Origin: Diphasiastrum complanatum
Taxonomy: Eukaryota > Streptophyta > Lycopodiopsida > Lycopodiales > Lycopodiaceae
Direction of reading: 5' to 3'
DNA length: 64,000 nt
Assembly: GCA_029204225.1 (NCBI GenBank)
Contig: CM055095.1
Location: 26,976,161-27,040,160, forward strand
The translations under genes were made by a program, and so were the position numbers. Below, piece by piece: positions 48,322-61,371 of this stretch (position 1 is its first letter; every line of letters starts with the position of its first letter). The notes beneath the pieces are model-generated. The model searched no databases. It saw only the letters and a program-made list of their open reading frames with translations, and was not told where the DNA came from.

Positions 48322-50344
48322 CACTATTTCTTACATCAATTTTACATAGAATGGTGAACAAGATACATGTAAAAGAACATATAATCATAATGAAAGGATT
48401 CCTCCATGTATCCACCTTTGAATTCTCTATAAAATAGCAGCAAACAAGTTGTAAGTGAAAGTAACCAACAAGTGTTTGCATGCCTCCTCCACATTCCACT
48501 ATGCCCATAGTGAATGCACCATGTATCTCCATGAATGAACCTTCATCACCACCTTGCCTTTGTAGATCTCCAATCCATGAAAGCCCTTGAGTGAATGAAT
48601 GCCAAAATGATGTGTTCTTTGCTCCATTTGAATGAGCAAAACTTGAACTTGAAATACTTGAAGTATCTCCACGAGATTTGCATACAACCCTTGATCCTAC
48701 ATTGTCAACAATTTGCCAATTTGCCAACACTAGGATGCTAGATCTTGAACTTTGCTCAAAAGTAAACATATTGACCACTTCAATATCTTTCAAGATTTGA
48801 ATGAATGCATGTAATTGATCATAAAAACCAACAATGATAACTATTCCATCTCCGAGATCCAAAGGATGCAAAACTATGGAACTAGTTTCATTGAATTTTG
48901 ACAATTCCAACACATTGACATGGCAATGTTCATACATGAGATTAAACAAGTAAGGTAGAGTAAAAAGACACTTCCTTGCTGCTCCAAGAACCTTACTTGA
49001 ACCTTCAAGGACCTGTAAAAACAGATCCAAAATGCTTTGCCCATGTGGCTCCCCTTTGATGCTTTTGACTAGCTTCCAATTGCTACTTGCCTCTTGGTGT
49101 TGATGAAGCAATTCAAGATCAACATCTTGATCTTCCAATAAAACATCAAGGACTTTGCATTTATAAATATCTTCAGATCTGAACCTCTGAAGATACTCCC
49201 TCTCAAACACATGATTAACATCCCACAAGATCTCATCATTGCTTGATTTCAACCTTTCACTATAGTTAGTGAAAACAATGTCACCATCATAAACCAAAAG
49301 ATAGATTTCTACAATTCTATCCAATATGAAGTAGAGTAGATGAAGTTGAGTATCAAACCTAATCAAACCATCCTATTTGAGTTCAAACCAAACCTCAATG
49401 AGCTCACCAATGAGATCTTCCTTGCCTTGAAGAAATTGCCACTTGAGTTGCTCCATGTAGTCTTCTTCATCCAACCTTTTGCCATCTTGATCATGCATGA
49501 ACACTCCACCACAATCATAGCATCCTTTGAGTTGACGAATAGATGTAAGATCCATGCCTTAATTCTTCCCAAGAGTCACTCTTCCTTTGCCCTTTCCTTC
49601 ACAAGACTCCCTCTTAATGATTGCACCACAAAAGCTAGCAAGCTCCCTCTCGATAGTTGCATCATAAGATGAAGAACCTTGAACATTAGAAGCCATGAAA
49701 AGAATACATAGTGCCTTCAACATAAGAATGATTGAAGTACTTTTTCTTGCCAAACTTGGACTTCTAATCAATGATATAGGTAATGATAATGAACCCTCAC
49801 TATCATTCACAAAAGCATCATTCAAAGTACATCCTACTTTGAACACTTCACATTCATCTCTCCCTTTTGAATTGAGATCTTCCTTAAGTCTCATGATAGA
49901 ACCTTTTGATCTACTTTCTTTATGAATACATGTGACACCACTTGTTGCCGAAATGACTCATCACATAGAGATGCAAAAGAAACTTTTTCTTCAAACATGC
50001 TCAAAGCACCATCTTTTTTGAAATGAGTAAATGAGTCATTAGCAACAACCATTTCCAAAGAAGAGTTTTCATCACCTCCATTGATGAAGTTAGATCTCTT
50101 CTTACCGTTTTCCATTTTTGCACTTGCCATGTAGTTCCATTGAAGAGCCACCAAGACTTGGAAATCTATGAGTAGAAGAGTTCAGACATGATACTAATTT
50201 AGCACCACATGACTCCATTTGACTAGTAGGTAGCACTAGTCCATCTTCAAGATCCAATGGATCCAAAACATTGATCATAGATTCACCAAAAGTTGTTAAG
50301 TTAGCACAACAATAACTATCTCCAAGAAGCTCATTAGATCTCAA
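48322..50344 (-). pseudogene. Unrecognised ORF region, minus copy
   Basis: Longest frame 49366-48314 (about 350 codons). It is the uninterrupted equivalent of the two plus-strand pieces and shows no sign of the copia. In the same frame upstream, across a TAG at 49,373-49,375, is a 61-codon ORF (49555-49373; MDLTSIRQLKGCYDCGG). Further upstream, in other frames, are ORFs at 49894-49559, 50154-49891 and 50344-50102; the last repeats a motif seen later (LDPLDLEDGLVL against LHPLDLGDGIVI, and SSMELHGK against SFMEIHGA). The sequence homologous to the plus copy ends at 48,322. No known domain. The hydrophobic segment near the C-terminus is kept (FIMIICSFTCILFTIL). Confidence 0.6.
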
Positions 50345-50695
50345 CCTAGATCTAGCATAAGGAAGCTCTTTAGACTTTGCTTAAGATCTACCAATCTTAT
50401 TGATGCTAGGAATTGACTTTGGAAAGTTGAGAGAACACGGTGTTGTCAAAAGCCGAACATGTAGACGAGACCAATCAAAATACAAGGATAGTGTTTTTTT
50501 CATCACACTCCTCTTTTATCATGCCCACATGAACAAGCCAGTACCTAGCTGTGCAGCCATGAACTGATGCCGAAAATTGGCTTTTGCCCACGAGGCAAAT
50601 TTGTGTGTAAGTTCCTGGATGTGGCTGCACAACCAAGAACTACTTTTTGTATAGCCAGGAACTGCTTTTATGTACAGCCATGGCTGAGACACCTT

Positions 50696-50719
50696 GTTCC
50701 TGGCTGCACAACCAGGAAC
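50696..50719. repeat. Small inverted repeat, 8-bp arms
   Basis: GTTCCTGG (50696-50703) and CCAGGAAC (50712-50719) with an 8-base loop. Variants of the same motif recur at about 50,611-50,640 and 50,653-50,665. Confidence 0.8.
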
Positions 50720-50756
50720 TGGCTCAAAATAACCTCTCTCCCGTTTGGGGAATACA

Positions 50757-50760
<4 letters not shown>

Positions 50761-50839
<79 letters not shown>
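50761..50839. repeat. CT microsatellite
   Basis: About 79 bp of uninterrupted CT, some 1.3 kb upstream of the alcohol dehydrogenase ATG. ORFs through it are Ser-Leu or Arg-Glu repeats. Confidence 0.97.
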
Positions 50840-50842
<3 letters not shown>

Positions 50843-52046
50843 AATTGTGACAAAGAGGGAATAACTAACATCTTAAGATTTCAAAATAAACTCAACAATT
50901 TTTATAGGGTTGTTAAAAAAGGACATTCTTGTTATGAAAAGTAAATTTTTAGAGCATCAGATCAAAGTAAAGACCTACTTGTAGTATGTACCTTCGCTGA
51001 TGGCCCCTAGGGTATTCCGAAAGACCTGCATAGCTCAAAAACGAAGTCGACAACTTTTCTCAAAAACTGGCATCTGTCAAAATATGCAAGATACTAAAGG
51101 GAAACTTTAGCGAGGTTTCTAGATAGTGGGAGGGTTGAGTGATGAGTGCTTAGTGCTGAGTCCAAACTCTAGAATGCTTAGAGGCTAGAGCTCATTCCCA
51201 TGGACAAGAGAAGGCTACTTTTTCCCTCCATCCGTTCAGGACTTATGTCCTCACGGAACCTTCAATAAGTTCCGTTGGTGAGTAGTGGCTTGAGAGAGCC
51301 CTTGCACTCACCCTTGGAATCCACTACTAATTGATTATTGGAGTACCTAACTAAGTCACAATTGGAATCTTAGTTCCACGGGGACAAGCTCTATGGTACA
51401 CTACGATCCAAGAAAGTCTATTTTGAAAAAGAGAAGTCCTTTGTCCAAGGGCCAAGATGCACTTTAGCTTTTCAGGTCCGTCCATCCTTCCTTTTCAATG
51501 GGTGGCCAACTGCCATAGACTTCCAGCAGGCAACGACTACCGGTTCACATGACTCTCCTGGGGATGCGCATCCGCATCCGCATCCGCTGCAGAAGGCAAG
51601 CAAAAAGAGAAGCCAAGAGGTGAGAGAGCTCTCTCGAGTCTCGTTTTATCAACATTTCAGTACAGATTCCAGGAACACGTTCTACTGACACCTCTTAATG
51701 CTGGCTATGGGGTAAGTACCTGAGCTGAGGCTCTAGTAATCAGTAGGCATGATGATCTAAGCTTCAATGTTCCTATATAAACTCAAATTTGCTTCACATT
51801 TGTGCTGGATGAGCTCGAATATTACACTGTAAATTAAAATTTGCTTCACTATTGTGGTGGATGTGAGCTCACATATTACACTGGTTAGCAATTTGACACT
51901 TCTTAAGTGTAGGCCATAACCCAGAGATTTTCTGTGGAAGTTGATAACCAGCAATAAATGCAAATCAGGGTTTATTTCCTTTTTTGCTTATATTGACGCA
52001 TCCCGATTCCCAGGCTCGAGCATTCCTTGGAAAATCGTTGCAGGGC

Positions 52047-52054
52047 TATATAAT
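52047..52054 (+). promoter_or_regulatory. Candidate TATA box of the alcohol dehydrogenase gene
   Basis: tatataat lies about 133 bp before the ATG, which would put transcription start near 52,080 and give a leader of about 100 bp. Assigned by motif and distance only. Confidence 0.45.
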
Positions 52055-52186
52055 TTATGATTGAAAAGTTGTTACCTTGCAGATGTTTGAAGGAGATCAC
52101 AGGCTTCACAGCTGCATCTGATAGTTCAACAGTTTTCTTGTTGCAGTAGTTTTACGTTTGCCAGTGAGTTTCCTTTTGTGAACAGA

Positions 52187-55004
<2,818 letters not shown>

Positions 55005-55293
55005 ACAACGAATGTGCCAAACTATCCATTCACTTACTCGGCTTTTCATAGAGGCTTATAACAACATGCATATGCCCACAAACCTTGAGCTTGAACTTGA
55101 AATCTTGCAACAATAGCTATAGGGTATTTGTCACCTGTACTTGTTATAAAAATTTATTGGTTCAGGTCCACTCGACTTAAGGCTGTGGGCCCACTCTTTA
55201 CCCTGTGGGATTCTGTAGTACTGCACATCTTTCTCATATTAAGAGTCCTTTGACTAGTTGCAACAGAAAAGATAACGATGCTTTTACTGAAAA

Positions 55294-55299
55294 AATAAA
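55294..55299 (+). terminator. Candidate polyadenylation signal
   Basis: AATAAA about 290 bp after the stop codon of the alcohol dehydrogenase gene. Plant signals are loose, so this is only a candidate. Confidence 0.3.
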
Positions 55300-57743
55300 C
55301 AATGATAGCTACAGCCTACAACCATTTCATGACTACACATTTAGTCTAAAAATTTTGGACTATGCCCAAGTTTCTTATTGATTGTTTAATAATATGGGTG
55401 TGTGCAAATTCTTTCTTTCTTTCTTTTGTGTGCTTGCCAACTACAATTCATCATTAAAAACTCATTGCACCATATTTTAGTGCATTAATCAATGATTTAA
55501 GTCAACAACACTCTTCCCAACTTGTTCTACAGTTTATAATGCACTCCTACTAGAATTTTACCCAAGTCAAAAAATAGTATGCTCTTTGGCACATTGTTGG
55601 GTCAATGCCATCTACTAGTTGTATGAAAACTTTCATGGTGCTTTACCATACTAGCAATATATTAAATTCTATCTTTTAGCGTTGAATCATCATTGAGTGA
55701 AGACATATTTTGAGAATGCATTTATTTTCTTAAAAACGTCTTACTATTTAAAATTTTTGAGTAGCATCTTTATATGATTTTAGTATTTGAAACTTTTCTA
55801 TGTTATGTTTGGTCTTTCGCATTGTTTTCTATATAAAAAGTTGTTGAATCTTATATAGATGAAAGAAGAACATGCATGACAATGCAAGGTGTACTCAAAC
55901 TTTGATGGTTATTGCTCATGATTTTACACAAATAGATGATAGTAAGATTAGGAAAATTGTCAGTAGCCTTGATGATGTGGTGTAGATAAAGTCATATGAC
56001 ATCAATTTTCTTGATGATTGAGCACCAAGCCCATCATCCTTATGGATGCAATGAATGAATGAATGGCGCGACATGCTTTTACTATTCCCTTGTGAAAAAC
56101 TTCATGTATGGGTGGACGATGAAATTTGCTAGCTTTTGGAGTACAATGAATGACTAGTGAAAATGATAAAATTTAACCTTAGTGTCTTTGTCCCACAAAT
56201 ATTGATGTCTTTCACACATTTCAAACTATTACACTTCTTGCATGCTTGCCTCTTGGTGGTATGTAGAATCACATATTCTTGCAAGCGTTCCAAACCCTCA
56301 AGTAGTAAAATATTTCACTAATTGAAGTGGATAATCATTTGTAGTTACAAGGATGATTAATGGGTTCCAAAAGAGGTGATGGCCAATGTAATTGGTCATT
56401 GAAATAAAGAGATGATTGATTGGTATCACAATTCAATTATGATTTAGAAAAGTTACAACATGAGTTTACGCAACTTCTATCTTGAACACCCTATGATATC
56501 GCAATTGAAAGACTACAAGAATATATGAGGTCACGGATGTTGAGTTGACAAAATATTTCACCAAACCGTTCTTTGGAGTTGAAGAACCATGGTCATTGTA
56601 GAAAATTGTTCTTGTTGATATTTTGAAAAATATAATTCTCATGGAGAATGTGACATTGAGAAGAAGATTAATAATAGCATGTGAATAAAGAAGAGCACCT
56701 AACCTTGTGAACCTTATAGTCATCTTTATGATAATCTTGATATTGGGAATTTGTGGAGTTGATGCCACCTATAATGAAGTGGCACACATTGCAAAATATT
56801 CACTATTAGATCTATGAGCAAACCAATATAAAATCGTCAAGGTCACTAATTTGCACATGACTTAATGGATCACAAAGCAAATGTGAGACAAATTTCAATA
56901 TATAAATCCTACTTGGTGGAGTTTTTTAAGGGACTTAAGCTCAATGCTATTTGACATATAGTAAATCTAGGCTCTTTATAGACTCTTATGTCATTTAGGA
57001 GAATCATTAAGTGTTTCCAAAGAGAATTTCTATGGGGTGTGATCATTGGATGCACATAATAAAAAAATTTATGACGAGCTGAAATCAAGTGATTTTACTA
57101 TTCAAATATATAGCTACACAATTGAATGCATGTTTTATTAGTTTTAGTCATGTTCTAAAATCATTGTATGTTTCTATAGAATGCACTCAAGCATACCAAC
57201 AAATTACTTGACATACACGCTCAAGTTCAAGTTTGACAAAAAGTATCATGCAAACACAATGCTCACATAAAGAGTCTACCACACACTTTGCCATCTGGCT
57301 TGTTTCTAATCCGACTTGCACACAAGTGGACCACATGAGCGACATGGTAATGAAATCTCACTACCACTATGAGACTGTCATGTGTGAAAAATTTTCAACA
57401 AGAAGCATAAGCACCAAGCTTGATTCTAGTTGAAGGCTACAAAATGCAATGAGCGACAATATCACACTATAGCTTCATTACATCACCAAGACTTTACGAT
57501 TCTATTCAACATTTCACAAGAGCTCTATCAAAAAGATGCCAACAACCCTTATTCATGTGCCCATACACATTACATAAGAAAGATTACAATATAACTTTCT
57601 CATGAAGCAATAGCCTCCTCCTCTCCTACTGTCCCTCCACAAAGCAACAAATGAAAAGAGCAATGAAAGGAATACTCTCTCTATTCAAATAATGAAAATG
57701 AATGGGCTAAGCCCTATTACATGGAGTATGGAGGGTGAGTTGT
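55300..57743. other. Intergenic or non-coding repeat sequence, no gene recognised
   Basis: AT-rich, with short ORFs only and none with a known domain. A phrase near 56,540-56,580 (plus strand, TKYFTKPFFGVEEPW) is loosely like the end of a copia RNase H but is not enough to call. The part before 57,744 may be the inside of the LTR element whose 3' LTR starts there. Confidence 0.4.
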
Positions 57744-57925
57744 GAAAAATTGTCAACTAGTTTGTTGGTTATTTGGCATTTTTGGAGGCCAACATGAAAT
57801 TTCAACTTAGAGATAGGATCAAATTTGTCAATAAAGGCCTAAATAGTGTTTGTACTACTTTTGCCAAGTAGATAAATGGATGAGGTTGAGTTTGGACCCA
57901 TTCTAATTGGCTAATTTTCATACAT
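57744..57925 (+). repeat. LTR start, truncated
   Basis: Starts TGTGAAAAATTGTCAAC after a purine-rich stretch (ggagtatggagggtgag). It matches, in reverse, the right end of the LTR at 139-790 (shared AAATGGATGAG and CCATTCTAATTGGCTAA). It breaks off at about 57,925 where copia sequence begins. Confidence 0.65.
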
Positions 57926-57934
57926 AAGACGCAT

Positions 57935-59345
57935 GATTCACAAAAGAAAGATTTCCTATCTAATGAAGAAGAGAAATACAATCCATCAACTAAGTTATTA
58001 CAACACATATAGGAAAGTGATCTTGTATTCACGTGTCCAAATCGACTATGCCACAGAATAGCACTATCGTTTACATTTTCATGAGAGATGCTAGCTAATG
58101 CAACTGAATTAGAGAGTACGTAAAGATTTTCGTTTCTAGTGCATGTAGTCAGAGTAGTATCTTCCTCGAATATTGTACATTGTTCAGATGAGAAAGTAAC
58201 AATGTAGCCCTCATCAATTATCTTAGAGACTGATAATAGGTTCTTTGATAGCTGAAGAATGTGCAGGACGTTGGGAACACAAATAGATAGATCATTGTTG
58301 AATGTGATCTTGATTGTCCCTTTGACTTTAACATGTATGGTGCTTGAATATCCGAGGTAGATGAATTAATCTTTGTTGTAAGCTGCATACTCGGTAAACC
58401 ATTCCTTGCGAGAGGTCATGTGTTGGGGAGTGCCACTATCCAGGTACCAGCTATCACAGTCTTCGTTGCTGTTGCTGTAAGCCATTAACAAATGTGTATC
58501 TTTTCCTTGAATTTGAGGAGTCTGGCTGCTGCTGTTGTTGCTTCTTCGCCTCGTTGTAGATCCGGATACGACACTCCTTGATGTCGTGATTGGCTCTCTT
58601 GCAATATCTGCAGAAAAGCTTCTTTTGTGATCCACTATTCTCACCTTGAGTATGAGGCCTCTGCTGTTGTTGTTGCACTTGATTCTTGCCCTTGGAGTAG
58701 TCTTTCTTTTTGGTGTATAGAGCCATGGATTTGTCTTTGATAGACAAGTTGCTAGTCTTTCTCCGCATTTCTTCTTGAAGTAGGTGACCAATCACCTTTT
58801 GAAGAGTGAGGTCGGGTTGTGTGGAAATTATCACCACAAAGTGGTCATATGACTTTGGAAGAGAAGAAAGCAAGGTCATGACGGCATCATCATCTTGAAT
58901 AGAACATCCTACAGCTGATAACTGATCCAATTTCTTCTTGAAGTAGGTGACCAATCACCTCTTGAAGAGTGAGGTCGGGTTGTGTAGAGATCATCACCAC
59001 AAAGTGCTCATATGAATTTGGAAGAGAAGAAATCAAGGTCATGATGGCATCATCATCTTGAATAGAACCTACAGCTGATAACTGATCCAATAAAGAATTC
59101 AAGTTGTTGATGTGAGAAGTGATGGCAGTAGAATCAGACATGCTAAGAGTAAAAAACTTCCTTCTCAGATGTAATGTAGTGGTTATATCATGTGTCTCAT
59201 AGAGATTTGATAACAAATCTAATGCATCCTTAGAGGTTTTGCATGTGGTAACATGGGATATTTGGGAATCAGCCAGATTGAGTTTGATGCATGCTAAGGA
59301 CTTCTGATCTTTGATCTTCCATGCCTTTGCTTGATCACCATCTTT
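57935..59345 (-). pseudogene. Copia gag, protease and pre-integrase fragment
   Basis: Minus strand from the right: gag (WKIKDQKSLACIKLNLADSQ, DLLSNLYETHDITTTLHLRR), a tandemly repeated segment (LLDQLSAVGSIQDDDA...), CCHC knuckle (FCRYCKRANHDIKEC, about 58,590-58,630), a Gln-rich stretch, protease (WYLDSGTPQHMTSRKEW, about 58,390-58,440) and pre-integrase (LWHSRFGHVNTRSLSYMC). It is cut at about 57,930 by the LTR fragment. The protease has DSGT where others have DSGA; DSGT also occurs as an active-site motif. Frames are shifted in several places. Gag is related to that at 61.4 kb. Confidence 0.85.
58771..59096 (-). repeat. 163-bp tandem duplication in gag
   Basis: Unit 1, 58771-58933, and unit 2, 58934-59096, both begin CTTCTTGAAGTAGGTGACCA. 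They cover the same gag segment and differ by scattered substitutions and a few bases. The period is not a multiple of three, so it shifts the frame. Confidence 0.88.
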
Positions 59346-59941
59346 TGGCTACTACAAATAGAGTGTTTGATTGCTTCATCTCAAAAATGTTATTTACATG
59401 GCAAATACCTCTCCTTATATGGCAAGGAAGGTCTTCCATAAGTATCCACTAACTTATGGGACTAATTTATTTCTAGCCATTCTAGAACTTCTAACTTAGG
59501 ATTTAGAACTTCAAAGTTTCTAACTTAGGAAAACTTAAGACAAATATTTTAAGGTTCCTAAGTTTAAGTTCTAAGTCTAAGTTTATTATTATTTTAAGCT
59601 TCTACTCATGGACTTACAAAACACATGCCATGGTTGAAGTTTATTGACAGATACTCATACGTGGACTTACAAAACACATGCCGTGGAGTTTTATTTCTTT
59701 GTATTAGCACAGTTGCTAACAACTTAGGTTCTTTTGATGCTCTAAAAATTAGCCAAATCTAGTAAGTATGGTGTGAAATCAAGAATATAAACCTACTTTG
59801 AGTTTGGATCTACAAAAGATCCAATCTACATATGCAAGAAACTCGATTTTGGTGTACAATTCAATCTAGCATGCTCTAGCATTGATATCTTCTCCAAATC
59901 ATTGATAGATGTGAATGTTTCCTTCATAACCTGAAACACAA
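59346..59941 (-). other. Leader region and unassigned insert upstream of the gag
   Basis: About 600 bp between gag and primer-binding site. It contains two similar blocks, 'ggacttacaaaacacatgcc', at 59,612 and 59,661, and several 'cttagg/cctaag' motifs. No gene seen. Confidence 0.4.
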
Positions 59942-60066
59942 GCTCTGATACCATGTGAAAGATTTCAGATCAATTAAGATCCAAATCCATAAGATGATCT
60001 TGGATTAGAAAGACAACAAATCACCAATCTTGCCAATGTAGAAAAACCAACATCTACACTATGAAT
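59942..60066 (-). repeat. iMet primer-binding site and end of a 5' LTR
   Basis: Minus strand: TGGTATCAGAGC at 59942-59953, directly preceded by an LTR end (tttcaca). The LTR covers at most 59954-60066 here, because a different LTR starts at 60,067. It belongs to the minus-strand copia to its left. Confidence 0.75.
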
Positions 60067-61214
60067 TGTTGGATTTGTTTTCTCTACTCTTCTAAATCCC
60101 ATTTAATCTGCCTCCGTTCATGCTGCATTTTTACTCACATTGTTGCGCAGTCTGCATATTTACATGTAAATTCTCACAGGCGAAGGAAAGACGAAAGAAT
60201 CGTGACACTGTGTTTTTACACGTGTTTTGGTGACAGGCAAAAAAGGTGACACCGTCTTACAAAATGCCAAAGGTGCCCCAGAAAACAAAGGCACCCTGTA
60301 AATCAAATCCTAAGGAAATTCATCAGAGTGACGCATTTTTCACATCTTCACCAACGTTCAATTCATCAAAGGCTGACATTGCACCCTTTTCACGCTCTCC
60401 CCATGCAACTGCGCTAACAGACTTGACAACAACTGCAGCCACCCACGATCTCCTACAAACAACACATCCACTCTGGACTTTCTTCATCTGCACACCTATA
60501 ACAATATGTATATATACTGAATACCATTTGTGTATTCAGATTGACTGATTGATCGTTGATTAAGAGATTGAAAATCAAGTGTGTGTAAATTTAGCATTAG
60601 AAGCTTATCAGAGATAGACAAAGTAGATGCCTAGTGCGTTGATTTTTTATTGTCAGTAATAAGGTTTCATTCCTTTACAAATTGAATTAGCTTCGTAGAG
60701 CACGTGGTTTCGCCCGCTATTGTCTTGTGCTCTATTGACATGTATATTTGATATACTTAATCTGATAACAGCTCTCTGTTTTGCATTCAGTTCTGTGTCA
60801 AAATTGCTACGCTTATTCTTCTTTCTATCTGACTTTCTAGTTGCTCAATTTGGTGATCTGTTTTAGCACGACTAATATTTAGTCTTGTCTTTCGTGAATC
60901 ATTCACGACTGATTATCAGTCGAGCTCAGTCTAGCTCTTCGTGAATCATTTACGACAAATAATTCTTTTGGTGCTTTATTAATCAATGTTTGGTTACATA
61001 ATCAGAGCGACCATGATTTCCATCACTAATTTTTTGTTCGTTCTTATAGGCGTAGTCATGCTTAGGGAAAGAGTCATATAGCTCATTTCGCTGTGCACAA
61101 ACACTTTTTGTTCGAGTTTTGTTTCTTATTCAAGTTTCGTTTCTCGTTCGTGTTCGTCTTTCTTTTAGAGCTATTTTTCGTTTCTCACACACAACACACC
61201 CTCTTTCTCCAACA
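60067..61214 (+). repeat. 5' LTR, 1,148 bp
   Basis: TGTTGGATTTG...TCTCCAACA. A TATA-like tatatata lies at about 60,508-60,515. Two blocks near 60,893 and 60,944 share TTCGTGAATCATT(C/T)ACGAC, a small direct repeat that could be regulatory. Confidence 0.85.
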
Positions 61215-61226
61215 TGGTATCAGAGC
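61215..61226 (+). other. Primer-binding site, tRNA-iMet
   Basis: TGGTATCAGAGC directly after the 5' LTR. Confidence 0.93.
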
Positions 61227-61371
61227 TATTTTCATAGCCTGATAAGCTTCCACAGTACAAGACTCTACTAGCCGATAGAGTAATTGTATTCTTGTTCTGT
61301 AATTCTGTATCAGATTTTCATACTTAAGTCACTGATAGATTTTCCTATCACTTAGAGTAATTCTTTCACAT

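Larger units (their letters stand above)
50345..52046. other. Intergenic region upstream of the alcohol dehydrogenase gene
   Basis: No gene recognised. It holds small inverted repeats (50,590-50,720), the CT tract at 50,761-50,839 and a comparatively GC-rich, complex stretch at 51,180-51,660 whose origin is unclear. It includes a triple catccg repeat at about 51,568-51,585. Confidence 0.5.

Noticed and set aside
56466..56768. 100-codon minus-strand ORF downstream of the ADH gene
   Set aside because: No domain, AT-rich, hydrophobic by composition, no second copy.
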